Source: Bagarius yarrelli
Lineage: Eukaryota > Chordata > Actinopteri > Siluriformes > Sisoridae
Assembly: GCA_005784505.1 (NCBI GenBank)
Contig: VCAZ01000039.1
Span: 1,329,001-1,393,000, forward strand
Reading direction: 5' to 3'
DNA: 64,000 nucleotides
Position 1 is the first letter of the stretch. Each line of letters begins with the position of its first letter. The notes under the pieces were generated by a model. The model saw only the letters and a program-made list of their open reading frames with translations, made no database searches and was not told the DNA's origin. Below, piece after piece: positions 37,131-49,700 of this stretch. The translations under genes were made by a program, and so were the position numbers.

Positions 37131-38584
37131 AAAAAAATGACCAGTGAGGGTACTAATGCCCTCAATTCAGATCTTTGGCTTTTAATACTATTATATACTT
37201 CACATTTTTAGATATTTTAGGACACATTATGATAACTGATACAAAAATGTGTTGTGTTATTAAATGTTATTATTTATATGGGGACAATTGATTTAATTAG
37301 ATTTTTAGGAATCCCTCCATATATTTCCACCATATAAAACTCCTAAAGATTAAACGACACAAAAGTGATTGTATCTATAAACAGGTTTAATTAATGTCAC
37401 CTATTAATACTTTTAATTGGTAAATGTTATTTGTCGTCATTAGAGGAACAAATAGCTTAACGCGTGCTGTTATGGTACGATAATAATAAAGATGGTCTGA
37501 CGTGATTCAGGCATCACCAACTTTGTTATTGCTTTTTATTAAGATACAATATTTTAATACACAGGTCACCTGATTTTCTTTACATAAAGATTTTCTTGCT
37601 CCAGCGTGTGTGTTCAGTCTCCGAGTAATTCAGTCTCCAAGCCATGTTCTATTCTTAGTTTTACTTCCAAGTCTCCTTCTGCCCTGAAGTCAATTTTGGT
37701 CTGACGCCAAACCCAACTAGACCGAAGCTGAGTCACTGCTTTAGACAATTGACTGCACACACACACACACACATACACACACACACCACCGGCACTTATT
37801 CACACAGACACTGTTTTCATACAGTCACACGAAGAAAAAATGCAAAGAAGCCATGCAAGATGACATCAATTGAATTCCCCCCTCATTAAACTCAACCCTG
37901 TCCAGGTATTGGGTGTGACAGCGTTTAACACCGGTCGCATTATTCTACTCTTTCTTGCAACGTAATAGCATGCTCATAAAGATGGTATCTAAAATGGCTG
38001 TGCAGGACAGTAACACAAACACCCTGACCAGCTTCTAGGGCCAACCCACTATACACACTTAGAGGTGTGTGACAATCCTTTCAGCAGTTATAAAACCCAA
38101 ATCAAGAGCTTGTAATCTAACACGCCCTCACACTCGGCCGCACACCCACACAGTAAATAACATGTGCCAGCAATATAAGTTTTTACGTAGCTTGTGGTGT
38201 TTTAGTGTTACAATGAGAAAAAAAAATGAGCCTTTCCTTTACTTTGCATGCAGTGTTTTATTGGACATTCGCGAACAATTAAGTTTCAATTTTTAGCCTA
38301 GTTTACATCGTTTTATTGGTTTATAAAGCAGTAGTGGTCTTGTAAGATCTTTCGCTAGACTTTTTTTTCAACTAATAATTGTGGAATAAAGGTTTTAATC
38401 TAAAGCATTCAGAAGTTAAGTTTTATCAGGTATTTTTTTAGATATTTGTTACCTGCTCTATTTTTCCATGCAAGCGTGAGTCATGAGTTTATCTGAAACA
38501 GAGTGAATGTCAGTCTTACAGTATGTGACGTATTTTGCAGATGAAAAACAGCATCAAAAAAAGATTTAGGAGGGCAACATGGTT
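37131..38584. other. Intergenic sequence, possible old repeat
   Basis: It contains CA microsatellites (37757-37788) and a moderately GC-rich stretch (37600-38060) that could be an old transposon. I find no coding similarity or terminal repeats. No gene is seen. Confidence 0.4.
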
Positions 38585-38782
38585 AATAATTAGAGAAACT
38601 GGTAGCTTAGTGGTTAAGGTGTTGGACTGCTTATTAGAAGGTCAAGGTTCGATTCCCAGCACCACCATGTTGTTGGGTTATGGGTGCACCACCCACAACC
38701 CCCGATTACTTAGTTGTACAAAAGAGATAAATGTAAGTCGCTCTGGTATGGACGTCTGCCAAATGTCATAAATGTAAATAAT
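38585..38782 (+). mobile_element. L2-tailed tRNA-derived SINE, well preserved
   Basis: Box A TAGCTTAGTGG (38603-38613), box B GGTTCGATTCC (38646-38656) and tail AAATGTAAGTCGCTCTGG are all visible. It is the clearest plus-strand copy of the family. Confidence 0.82.
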
Positions 38783-39184
38783 TAGCACACAGAAACCAAT
38801 GGTTCTTTGTTTACACAGTCCACCTAGTTCTCTATTTGAGGTCTAAGGTGTTCTATTCACACATTCTTCAACATGGAGGTCTGTGGTCCATATTCTTTCG
38901 CTATATTAGAAAGTGTGGCTGTGGAGATTTGCTCATATAGCCAATATATTTAATGAATTTAGGCACTAATGTCAGATAATAAGATTTGGGATGCAGTCAG
39001 TCAGTGTGTTTTCTTATAGCATTTATAACACACAGAGCTCCGGGGTTTTGTGCATAGGGGCGCTGTCATACTTTAACAGTGTTTGGACCTTAAATGGAGA
39101 AATAAAGTAATGATACAACATACAAAGACATTCTTTTTTAGGCATTTTTTGCCATTATTGATAAAACATATAGTGATGAAATTG

Positions 39185-39185
39185 G

Positions 39186-39221
<36 letters not shown>

Positions 39222-39345
39222 AGGGTGGGACCAGAAAGGACCTGAGCCAGAATCAAACCCAGATCACCGAAGCGCAACCGCGCATGTGAGTACCGGCGCC
39301 TTAACCCACTACACCACGGCACCGGCCGCAAAGACGTTCCGGGCA
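39185..39345 (-). mobile_element. tRNA-derived SINE fragment, third family
   Basis: After a GA microsatellite, the plus strand has CCAGAATCAAACCCAGATCA (reversed box B) and GCGCCTTAACCCACTACACC (reversed box A). A shorter related piece lies at 61480-61570 (AGAATCGAACCCGGGG). Confidence 0.55.
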
Positions 39346-39584
39346 AATTTGGCAACACACGTGGACGTGTAAGGTGCCCAAAAACGACTTGACTTTTATA
39401 TGCAGGAAGCTTAGAATATTTTGCAATCTTTTGAACACATCCTGGATTTGCAGCAAATATTGCAATATTTTTCCTGGTTTGTTAATGTTGGAATTTGATT
39501 CTTGCTTATGGCTTCAGACTAGAAGTGCGGATGCGGTTGTAACAAGTTCAGCTGAAAAAGTTTAAGAATGGGAACAAGTTTGTT

Positions 39585-39680
39585 TGGGCAGCTGGTGGCT
39601 CAGTGGTTAGAGCTCTCCGCTTGTGAATGGTAGATTGTTCGTTCAGGTCCAAGGACTTCCCAGCGTGCTGCTTGTAGTCC
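39585..39680 (+). mobile_element. tRNA-like SINE head
   Basis: GGCTCAGTGGTTAGAGCTCT resembles box A of a tRNA-derived SINE, followed by a decayed box B (TCGTTCAGGTCC). The body is not recognisable. The Ser/Leu-tRNA look is of a SINE head; no complete cloverleaf was found. Confidence 0.4.
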
Positions 39681-40341
39681 ATCGATCAAACCTTTCGATT
39701 CTTTAAATATTCAGTTAAACTCTGAATTGTGTGGATTTAGATAAGTATTTCCAAAAAGAGTAAAGATGTGGCAACAAATTTAGCATATTTGCTTCCTGGC
39801 TATGTCCTACAACCCAGTTGCTAAGTTGCAAAAACATTAGGAAATGAGGAAATGCTTGAAGAGTAATCAGTCATGAGAGTCGAAGGCATCCATGCATGTT
39901 AGTGTGAAGTGTGGGTAAGGGGAAAAAAAAAAAAAAAGGTTTTTAATCTTTACTGCCACCATGAGGACACTGTGAGTAGATATAAGCCTGTTTTTAACTT
40001 TTAATGATGGTGCTGCCTCTCCTGCACAAGTCTGTTTTAATTTGTTTGCACAGACGGAGTAAAATTTTAGAATTAAGAGTGTTATAAAGAAAAATGCTTT
40101 AGTTCAGTACTGTTGTTATTACTGTGTGATAACAAAAGCTGAACGGTTGAGCGTCTCCTGTATTTTGTATCAAATAACTGTAAACTGTTCAGAGTTGGCA
40201 CATCTGTGTTATACACACACACACACAGAGTCTCTTCACACACCAAAATCCAGTATTTGGGCTTAATTTCATCCCTAAGTAAAAAACATTCATCAAAATA
40301 AAAAACATCGTTTAAAACAGAGGTAGTCCAAACTGTTGATC

Positions 40342-43300
40342 TTAGTCTGCTTCTTGTTTTTTCACTTTCTTTTTCTTTTTATCCACCTTCACTTTCTTCT
40401 TTTCTTCTTTGACAGTCGGGATTTCTTTCAGTTTCTGGAACTTCTTTAGATCAGCGCAGAACAAAACCTGAGTGCCGGAGGAAGACAGAGAAATTAAAAA
40501 TTGATATAGAGACACATTTTGGGCCCCGTCCAAATACCCACACCACAGACTAAGGCAGGGCTGGGCAATCTCGGTTCTGGAAGGCTGGTGTCCTACAGAG
40601 TTTAGCTCCAACCCTCATCAAACACCTGAACCAACTAACCAGGTATATTTGAAACTTACAGGAAAGAGTGTGTTGAAGCAAGTTGCAGCTAAACTCTGCA
40701 GGACTGCAGGACATTAGACGGCTCTCCAGGACCAAGATTGCCAAGATTGTCTTCCACAAAGTGTGCAATTGTAGAAGTGCAAACTTTGGTTGATAAGTGC
40801 GCAAGAGAAAAGCGTGCACAGATTTAGGACGGTTTACGGCACGCCATCCATCTGCGTCAAATGTCCTCATCGCGACACCTCACAAACAGGAAATAACGTT
40901 GTCACAAGCTATGCTGTACACAGTGTTACTGCTAAAATAAATAAATAAATAAAAAAATCACTGGTTTGAAACCTCACACCACCAGATGAATTCTGGGTAA
41001 TACCCTTAAAGGGGCGACCGCTTGGACCCGCACTTACAGAAAGTGTACATTAAGGGCATAGCGGGGAGAACCTCAGCAGTGAATTGGGACAATCTATGCA
41101 CAATCTATGCATATATATATACACACACAATGAAAGACAACACATGGTAGTTAAAATGCTTTAAATGGCAAATTGAACAATAAGATAACAGAGCAAATAT
41201 GGCCGCCAGAAGGATTTTTGTGTTAACTTACAGAATGAGCCCAGCCAGCATACGGGCCCCAAAGCTTTCGGAAGAAATCTCCTGCAAACAGTAATAAAGT
41301 CGAAGTATCATTTAAAAAATGATCTACGTAAGAATATTTACTTCAATCATGACAAAGAAAACTAAAAAAAACAACCTCTGAACCGTTTTCCACTGAAACC
41401 CGATACAAACGTCAAATCAGACATTATTAAGTCTCGTGCTTAAAAGCAGCACCATATTTCTAAAATCAGCTGAATTCTACTGTCCATGGCTTCACCGGTG
41501 TTTAAAAAAGTCTGCAGAAACAGATACTCTTGTTCTACTCACCGATTTCATTATGGACTTTCTCAGTCAGAGTCTTCTGTTTACTTCCTGAAGCACAGCC
41601 GTAGTCGCGCCTCGCAATCTGCCACACGTGTGTGTCTACAGGGACAGCTTCAGACTTGTCCAATGACATTAAACACACACAGTCGGCCACCTGGAGGACA
41701 CACCCCCGCACATAGACACAAAGTTTAGAACATAGTAATGAATGAATACACACAGACGCTAATAGATAAAGAAATAACGGCTGCAGTTTGTGATCTCACA
41801 AAAATGAGCAGAGCTACCTTTGAGCCAACACCAGGAAGTGTCAGAAGAGCAGCTTTGGCCTCCAGGTACGGCGCGTTACGGAGTGTATAGAGCCAATTAG
41901 GACCACGGGAGCTTGTAATCAGGTGCGCACTTTGCTGTAGGAAACGAGCTCGGTAGCCAAAGCCCAACCCCCTTAGCTGTGCCTCTACACCACTTCCTGT
42001 TTTACACACATAACCACCAAATATATACACACACTGCTGACCAAAAGGGACCAAAAGTATTCGGCTATCTGCTTATGAGAGTGTTACCTGCTAAAGCCTT
42101 AATGGAGGGGAAGTCGTGATAATGTGCGTCATCGAGCTTGCAGAGTGGCGTCCCAAGCGTGCTACACAAACGCTCGACCATCCCCTGAATCCGTGAAATG
42201 TGGTTATTCGAGGTGCAGATGAACGAAAAGAGACACTCCACAGGGTCTTGACGCAACATGCGTACTCCTGCCACAAATACACACAAGTGTAGGCCATACC
42301 ATTAAATCCACTGAGAGATGAATTGGACCTGTCAATGGGTGGCGTATATCAAACAGCGAGTAAACAGTCAGTTCTTGAGATTGATGTGTTGAAATTAGGT
42401 TAAATGCAAGAATGTGAGGGACTTTAAGGGTCAAATTGTATAAGCTAGAGACTTGGACATTGTAAGGTGCGTCTGGCATGAAAAGGGGAGTATCTACCAA
42501 AAGTGGTTCAATAAGGGGCCGCTGCTAATTCGATGACATTGGCACACGGACATCAGGACTAAACCATTAGGAACTGAAAGACAGTGTCATGGTTTGATGA
42601 ATCACGTTTATTTTTACACCATAAGGACGGTCGAGTAGGTGTGTGCATTAGTTACCTGGGCAAGAAATAACATGATGCTCTATAGTCCCTAAACTATTGG
42701 CGGGGGGGGGGGGCCTGGATATATGGTCTATCCCCACAGTTAGATTAACAATGTCAGAGACATAGTTTGTTGGGGCTGTGTATTAGCTAGGGCATCACAA
42801 TACTATACAACAAATACAAATCCGGAGGCGCCCTTATTTTTTCTGTCATGATTGCATCTAAGATATATGTGTCAGTGACATCTACAGGAGTGGAGAAGGA
42901 GGTCGTTTGATAGAGCGATAATTAGCCGTATCGATATTTTAACAATAATGAATAAGTAGGGATCTGGCCCCAAGAGGTGTCCACAACATTAGACAACATC
43001 ATGCCCCATTTAAGATTGGACAACCCTGCCATGCTATTCGTTTATTTCTTAGTATTTTTTTTAACTTCTTGTTCTGCCTACATACTTGCATACCTGTCAT
43101 GTTTCAATGCTTTGGTCCCCGGAGTACTTCTTGAAACTAGTTCTAATCTAAAATGTCTTCCTTGACAACTTACAGAATCAGCTGCAATGTATTGGTGTAA
43201 GATATCGCAGCATCATTTACATATAAAGAGTTCCTGTGAAGTTTTGCTTGAGCCCTGTGTGCAATATGGCAGTAAAAAGCTGTTACTAATCATAGCAGTA

Positions 43301-44569
43301 TTAGTAGGTTCATTCTCAGCTTACCTGAGAAGATGTTGCCTGTGTGGCTAAAATGTGCATCTGCATCACCCCACTTTTTGTACAAGTCCTCCAGATTTAC
43401 ACCTAACTGGAAATAGTCTCTCAGCAACTCCTCGTCTTTAGCGTCCTCCTCGAAGGTCGTCTTGTTAAGACTGGTTTCATTCTCTTCCTCTTTCACCTCA
43501 GCCATTTCTTTAAACTTCTTCTTCACTGAATTTTCGGATCCATTTGATTTTTTCCTTTTCCGTCCATTGATGTGATCCGGATCCCGGTGGTACACATAAT
43601 ACCATAAAGTGTCGTCCGTTTGAGTAAGCGTCCACACGCGTCCTCCCATCACTCCTGTCCAGTGGCCTTCGCCCGTCTCATGCCATCTGTACAAATGAGC
43701 GGTTCAGACAGCAGTCCTGTTTCTAACATCCTGCCTATAGTGATCGACTATTCAGCAGAAAACACATTCAGTGTCCTAAAGAATTTTGTTTTCTTAATCC
43801 AAAACAAACTATATAAAGATTTAGATCAGCCTGATAAATATTCAAGACGGATTTTTTAAACATTATTTATGGAGCGTCTTGGGTGGGAAATATTAATTCT
43901 TCACCTGTCAAAAAATCCACAAATTATGTAAAACAAAACAAAAAAAAACCATTCACACTGGAGACTCCTTACATACTGTATATGTTCAAATATCAAAAGG
44001 TATTTGTGGTATAATAATCTATCTATTGTTAGAATGAGAGTAGAGAAACTGTGGGTTCTGTGAATGAGCACATTAATAAAAGCACATTAATAAAAACCTG
44101 TGATTTAAATGTATTTACCGCATTCGGCAGACGTACTTATCCAGAGTGACTTACATTTATCTCTCTTAAACAACGGAACAATTAGGGGTTAAGGGCCTTG
44201 CTCAGGGGCCCAACAGTGGCAACTTGGTGGTGCTGGGAATCAACCCTGTATCTACTAATTAGCAGTCCAACACCTTAACTGCTGTTCTAGCAGTCACTAC
44301 TCTCCAAAATGCTCCGTTACATCTATTTAGGTATTTAATGTGATTAATCACACAAACACCCCAAAAATGGCTACAATTAAAAAAAAACCCTAGAGCTAAA
44401 CAAAAAAACGGAGATTAAACGAAATACATTTATTCACATCTGTTTTTCTTTCTTTTCACCTAAATGTCTGCCCACATCCCAGTGTCAGGTCCAGGCGAAG
44501 TTCAGATTTGGGGCAGGAAAGGCAGCGCCATGCCTTGGCCCCCAATGAGAACAAAGCATGATGGGACAT
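40342..44569 (-). CDS. ogg1: 8-oxoguanine DNA glycosylase
   Basis: Bifunctional base-excision repair glycosylase/AP lyase that removes 8-oxoguanine from nuclear and possibly mitochondrial DNA. Exons: 44460-44569, 43325-43686, 42088-42267, 41818-41996, 41543-41690, 41232-41281, 40342-40467. All phases agree, giving 384 residues against 345 for human OGG1-1a. Exon 1 has no long open frame and was found by its product (MSHHALFSLGAKAW...SELRLDL). The HhH motif LPGVGSK ends in the Schiff-base Lys277, and Asp296 lies in PVDTHVW, the same 19-residue spacing as human K249 and D268. The SNNN DNA-binding motif reads SNNH. The extra length is a charged stretch (residues about 70-115, with GRKRKKSNG) and a Lys-rich tail (KVDKKKKKVKKQ), possibly nuclear localisation signals. 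It is head to head with qars1, about 1.6 kb apart. Confidence 0.95.
40552..40745. mobile_element. Palindromic non-autonomous DNA element in ogg1 intron 6
   Basis: The left arm reads GGGCTGGGCAATCTCGGTTC and GAGTTTAGCTCCAACC. The right arm is the near reverse complement (AGCTAAACTCTGCAGGAC, CCAGGACCAAGATTGCC). I recognise this as a common fish interspersed repeat, probably hAT-derived. Confidence 0.7.
42480..42720 (+). mobile_element. Tc1/mariner transposase fragment in ogg1 intron
   Basis: The plus strand reads W-F-D-E-S-R-L-F-L-H and then D-G-R-V-G-V, matching the DESRF...DGRVRVWR region around the second catalytic Asp of Tc1 transposases. A stop follows. It is antisense to ogg1, in the intron 42268-43324. 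Confidence 0.72.
42770..42915. repeat. Dispersed repeat related to 22728-22975
   Basis: It shares the start GGGCTGTGTATT, the AATCC...GGCGCC word and TGTGTCAGTGACA in the same order. It lies directly after the Tc1 fragment in the same ogg1 intron. Confidence 0.5.
44105..44295 (-). mobile_element. L2-tailed SINE in ogg1 intron 1
   Basis: The plus strand begins ATGTATTTACCGCATTCGGC and contains GGGTTAAGGGCCTTGCTCAG. It lies between ogg1 exons 1 and 2. Confidence 0.75.
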
Positions 44570-46160
44570 CCTTCTGGTCCACAGTTGAGTAGCTAATAGA
44601 GATGAATTGTGTAGAAATCATTTTTAGTTAAATGTATATTTAGGAAGATTTGTATGTTTTTTTTTTATTTCTCTTTGAGATCCACCAACAAACACTAAAC
44701 AGTGGTTCAGAATATATAATAAATAGATAAATATAGTGAACAAGAATCGTCATTATGTCTCTTTTAAACTGAAAACACACAAAAATGAGATCAGGATTTA
44801 GGAAACTAGTCACAGGTGCTATAACCGGTCTTTTTGCTAGTGTAAAAAAGGCTTTTATTGTCACGCAAAGCTGTGGTAATGGTATGTTAAAGGAAAAAAA
44901 CATAATAGGCGTCTGATTGACACGTAAAGCAACAAATCAGCGTTCGTTTTGTTCATTGGGGGGGGCGTGGGGGTGCAATGCTGGTGTCCTACAAAAACAG
45001 CCCGGCGTGCAACCATAAATCAGTCGTGCGAAAATGTGCAAAAAAATAATATAATATACGATAATAAAAAAAATATATAATAAAAATATACCATAAACAT
45101 TAATGTTATCTAGATCTAGAGGATCTCAACCTTTGCCGTTGTGACAGTTTTTCTTTTATCTGCGAAAAGTAGAACAGCTTTTGTTTCCAAGTGGAACCTT
45201 AAAAACGTGAGACGTATAAAAAAAAAAATGGGTCCGTAAAGTGTTACTTAAAAAAACCCAATGTTTTTTGTTTTTTTTGTATTATTGGTAATAAATTATT
45301 AGTAATATTCCGCCTACTGCACCTTTAAACTGCTTCTGTTTTGGACACCCGGGACACTGACTGACACCGAGTTCCAGTCTAGGGCTAAAAATAATTAAAG
45401 AAATCGATAATAGTAAACTAAATTTGCTAGATAAAGTATTGCTTGTCTGTTAAAATAAGTAAAGTATATGACATCAGCTAATAAACAATAATAATATTCT
45501 TATTTTACTCACGCTTCTTTTTGTAGGATTCGCGTTTACATGAATGTGTAAGACTGGACAACTAGAAACTTTCCCGGAGTTTCCAAAAGGAGCAACATTA
45601 ACAATTCAAAAACCTCAAATTAAATTGTTGCCATTTTGACAACTTTTTAGAACATTTATTTATTTAGTTTTAAAATCTTTAATAGATATCGTAAAGTGAC
45701 TGATGTAACTCTGGCACAAGATTAAGTATAGCTTGTAACCATTGTTATAACATTGTTTGTAATTGGTGAAACAATGTAGAAAATGAATTATGATTGGCTG
45801 CCTTTTACTTCCTGAATAATGTGCTCCTGTGTTTTTTCCACCTATATTAGAAACACCGTAAAGTCTACCACCAATCAGAGAAGAGTGTGTGAAGGAAAAA
45901 CGCTCTAATGCAACTTTTAAATACGCTGATATCGATTTTTTTTAGAACTCGTAAAAAAAGTTTTGTTAATAAATACACTCTGCTATAACATACAAGATTA
46001 ATACAAACGTACAAAAGTGCTGCTTGGTTTTACAGCCAATCAGTCCGCAGGTCTGAGTGCAGGAGGTGGGGTTTGGTGGGGAAAATAGGTGGGAAAAGAA
46101 AACGAGTAATTCCTGGTAGTTTTCTTTAGCGACGGCGTGCGTGTGCCGAAGAGAAGAAAT
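44570..46160. promoter_or_regulatory. Divergent ogg1/qars1 promoter interval
   Basis: About 1.6 kb separates the ogg1 start codon (minus, 44569) from the qars1 start codon (plus, 46161). The part directly left of qars1 (46026-46150) is GC-richer and lacks a TATA box. No coding sequence is recognised inside. An untranslated ogg1 exon may lie here. Whether one bidirectional promoter serves both genes is an inference from the layout. Confidence 0.45.
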
Positions 46161-46671
46161 ATGGAAGACCTTGTGGCTCTTTTTATCTCGATCGGGCTTA
46201 GTGAGCAAAAAGCCAAAGAGACTTTAAAAAATGAGCAGCTCAGTTCCGCTCTCAGAGACGCCATTATACAGGTGAGTTTGAGCGGCTGTGCAAGGCGCGT
46301 GCCCGGCTGTGTGTTGGCTAGTTATGCTAACATCTGTTCTGTCAGCTGTCATTGCGATTTCATTGTTTGTTTAGAATAAATATTGATAAACTATAATAAA
46401 GTAAATTTAAGTCATTATTAACTGTCTGTAAGCTGTTTTATATGTTGTCATATTATTAAATTTAGCCAATTTATACTTGTCCTTTAAAGTGTTTCTTATA
46501 AAAAACATGCTTTTTAATGGAGTGGCAATAAATATAAATTTAATTTTAGGAATAAACATCATAAAATAAAATAAAAATGATTGTTTCATTAAAGGAATTT
46601 GTTTTTAATGGAAGTATCAATGATCAATTTGTTACCAGTTTAATTAGATGTGGTCAGATTGATTTTAATTG

Positions 46672-46759
<88 letters not shown>

Positions 46760-49700
46760 GTTTGTTTTGTTTGTTTATAGGCCCAGAAGTTGTTGGGATC
46801 CAAAGAAGTGGACAAATCCATTGGAAACCTTCTTTACAGCATGGCATCCCGTCTCCGAGATCTTCGCCGCTTGAGTGTCCTTACGGATTACATCGTCCAG
46901 CGCAAGATCACCACAGACCTGCAGCTGTCGGGTGTGTTAAGAGATCTTCCTCTTCTGATCTTATCGCCTTCCTCAGACACATCAGCTGCAAACACAAATG
47001 CAGCGGTTTTAATTGTTTAACTTGGTTCTGCAATTTGTCTGCAGCTGCGTTAGACTTCGTAAAGGGCCATCCTGAGGGTCCACTGGACCAGCAGGCCTTT
47101 GAGACTTCCTGCGGCGTTGGGGTTGTTGTCACAGCAGAGCAGATTGAGGATGCGGTAAGTTTGTGAGGTTTTCTTTCTTACGGAATATACAGTAGATACT
47201 AGCTTGTAAAACACATTTTTTGGTAAATTGTACGTGTTTGACAGCGAAGTTTTTTGGTAAGTTCGGCTTGCAATAATTGTGCAATTAGCTAAATAACTAA
47301 CTTCCGCTGATTTACATTCTGAGCTCAGCTTCTGCTGAATTCATTGATGTTTATTTAGATATGAATGTGCCTGGACTTTATTTTAATGGAATTAGATTTT
47401 TTTTTTTGGTTCCTTTATCGAGTAACCACATGATTTTTCTCGGAATTTCAGGGACTAACGGCTTTAAGTGAGTTTTTAGATTCAAGATTAGATTAGATTC
47501 AACTTTATTGTCATTGTGCAAGGTACATGTACAGAGCCAATGAAATGCAGTTAGCATCTAACCAGAAGTGCATAAGTGGCTTATTTACAATAAATATTAG
47601 TGTAATAAATAGGGTATGGGGGTGATAATTACAGAGCTGGGGGTAAAATATTGTACAGAGGTATATGGATAGAGTATAGAGGTGTAACAATAGATAGTTA
47701 TAGATTGTGCAAAGATGCATAATGATAGTTAGTGCAAAGTACAGAAGTGGCAGTGCAGAAGTAATTAATACTGTAGATCAGCTGTTCAGTGCAGAAACAC
47801 AGCCACAGGAAAGAAGCTGTTTTTCAGTCTGTTTTGTGCGGCTCTGAGGCATCGGTAGCGTCTGCCTGATGGGAGAAGAGTGAACAGTCCGTGGTTGGGG
47901 TGAGAGGGATCTTTGATTATGCCTCTTGCCCTTTGCAGACAGCGTTTTTTGTGTATATTGTCCAGGGTGGGTAAGCTGAGTGCCGATGATTCGTTGGGGC
48001 GGTTTTTACCACCCTCTGAAGGGCTTGCGTGCGGTCTGAAGAAATGCAGCTGCTGTACCATACTGAGATGCAGTTTGTGAGGATGCTCTCAATGGTACTG
48101 CTGTAAAAGTTCTCCAGTATCCTGTTGCTGAGATGGGACTTTTTTAAGTCTCCTCAGAAAATATAGGCGCTGTTGTGCCTTTTTGACCAGGAAAGAAGAG
48201 TTCAGAGACCAGGTGAGATCCTGAGAGATGTGGATTCCTAGGAACTTGAAGCTAGGTACACGCTCAACAGCCGCTCCGTTGATGTGTATTGGTGGATGAG
48301 TGTGATTGCTAGCTCGTCTGAAATCCACAATGACCTCCCCTCCCCACCTCCTTCTTAGTGTTGAGTTCCAGGTTATTGTCCTCACACCATGCTGCCAGGT
48401 GCTGGATCTCCTCCCTGTAGGCCGTCTCATCGTTACCTCTGATCAGGCCTACTACCGTGGTGTCATCTGCGAACTTGACAATGCTGTTTGACGCATAGAC
48501 AGGCACGCAATAATAGGTGAAAAGGGAGTATAGGAGAGGGGACAAAACACATCCCTGGGGAACCCCGGTGCTGATGGTGAGATTGGAGGAGGTGATGTTA
48601 TTCAATCGAACAGACTTTGATCTGTTCGTAAGGAAGTCCAGGGTCCAATTGCAAAGGTGTGTGCTGATGCCGAGCTGTTTCAGCTTCAAGGTTAGCTTAG
48701 AAGGGCTAACTGTATTAAAAGCCGAACTAAAATCGACAAACAGCATCCTGGCATAAGGTTGTCCAAATGAGTCAGGGTAGAATGAATTATTGTGGAATTG
48801 GCATCTTCAGTTGACCTATTTGGGCGATAGGCAAATTGGTGAGGGTCCAGGTTGGGTGGCTGATAGGCTTTAAGGTGGCTGAGGACCAGGACGTGTCCCA
48901 CTGTGCAGCAACCAATACAATTTAGTGAATGTTTTGAGGCATTTGGTGGTCTGATAAAGACACTGATTGTACTTGTACTTGTGTTGATTGTATCTTAAAC
49001 TGGTTTGCATCATTTTATCACAACAATCTCAGCTCTCCAAAAAATATGTAACATGTTAACATGAGTGCGATAGGACACAAAGATTTCAATCAGGGAAGAC
49101 AGTGTCCCACTGTGCAGCAACCAATACATGTCCTCTCCCCTAATAATAAGTAATAACCGTCTTCTGTGATTAAGTTGGTTTCTATTCATCAGGCAAAAGT
49201 GTTGGTGTTTTATCATTGCTGCTAATTTAAGCCTCGATTATATTGAAAGTGATGGTTAAAATGCATTTAGTTTTATTTTGCTCATCCAGCATCGTTAAAT
49301 TTGCAGTCCGTAACCCTGTTGGTTAAAAATGATCCAAAATGAACTATCGAGCAAGTACATAACCAGACAGTACATATTGTAGCCTGTTTCATAACGGTGA
49401 GATTTTTTTAGAATTGGATGGCTACTGGTAGTTTTACGCCGGAAATATAAGCATGGTATCGTTGGTCTTTGCATCATTGTCACGTCTGTAAAGATAAACC
49501 CTCGTAAAGAAGATAATTCAACGCTTTAAACAGATGCAAAACTTTTGGGATATTCAAAAATTACCGCTTATCGTTGAATATGATTTATTAACACAATATT
49601 TAGCTTTGCTAACTTTTTAAATGAATTTACGCTTGTTTACGGTTTCCACAGGTGGAGCTGATCATCAGAAAGCACAAGCAGCAGCTGTTGGCTGAACGAT

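Noticed and set aside
38603..38656. A tRNA gene (box A and box B present)
   Set aside because: The tail and many sister copies show it is a SINE. No full cloverleaf with a paired acceptor stem was found.
45966..46264. Minus-strand frames overlapping the qars1 start
   Set aside because: They are antisense to qars1 exon 1 and its promoter and show no conserved sequence.
48309..48746. A host gene with a reverse-transcriptase domain
   Set aside because: Frame breaks, 5' truncation and a repeat-type 3' end show a dead LINE.
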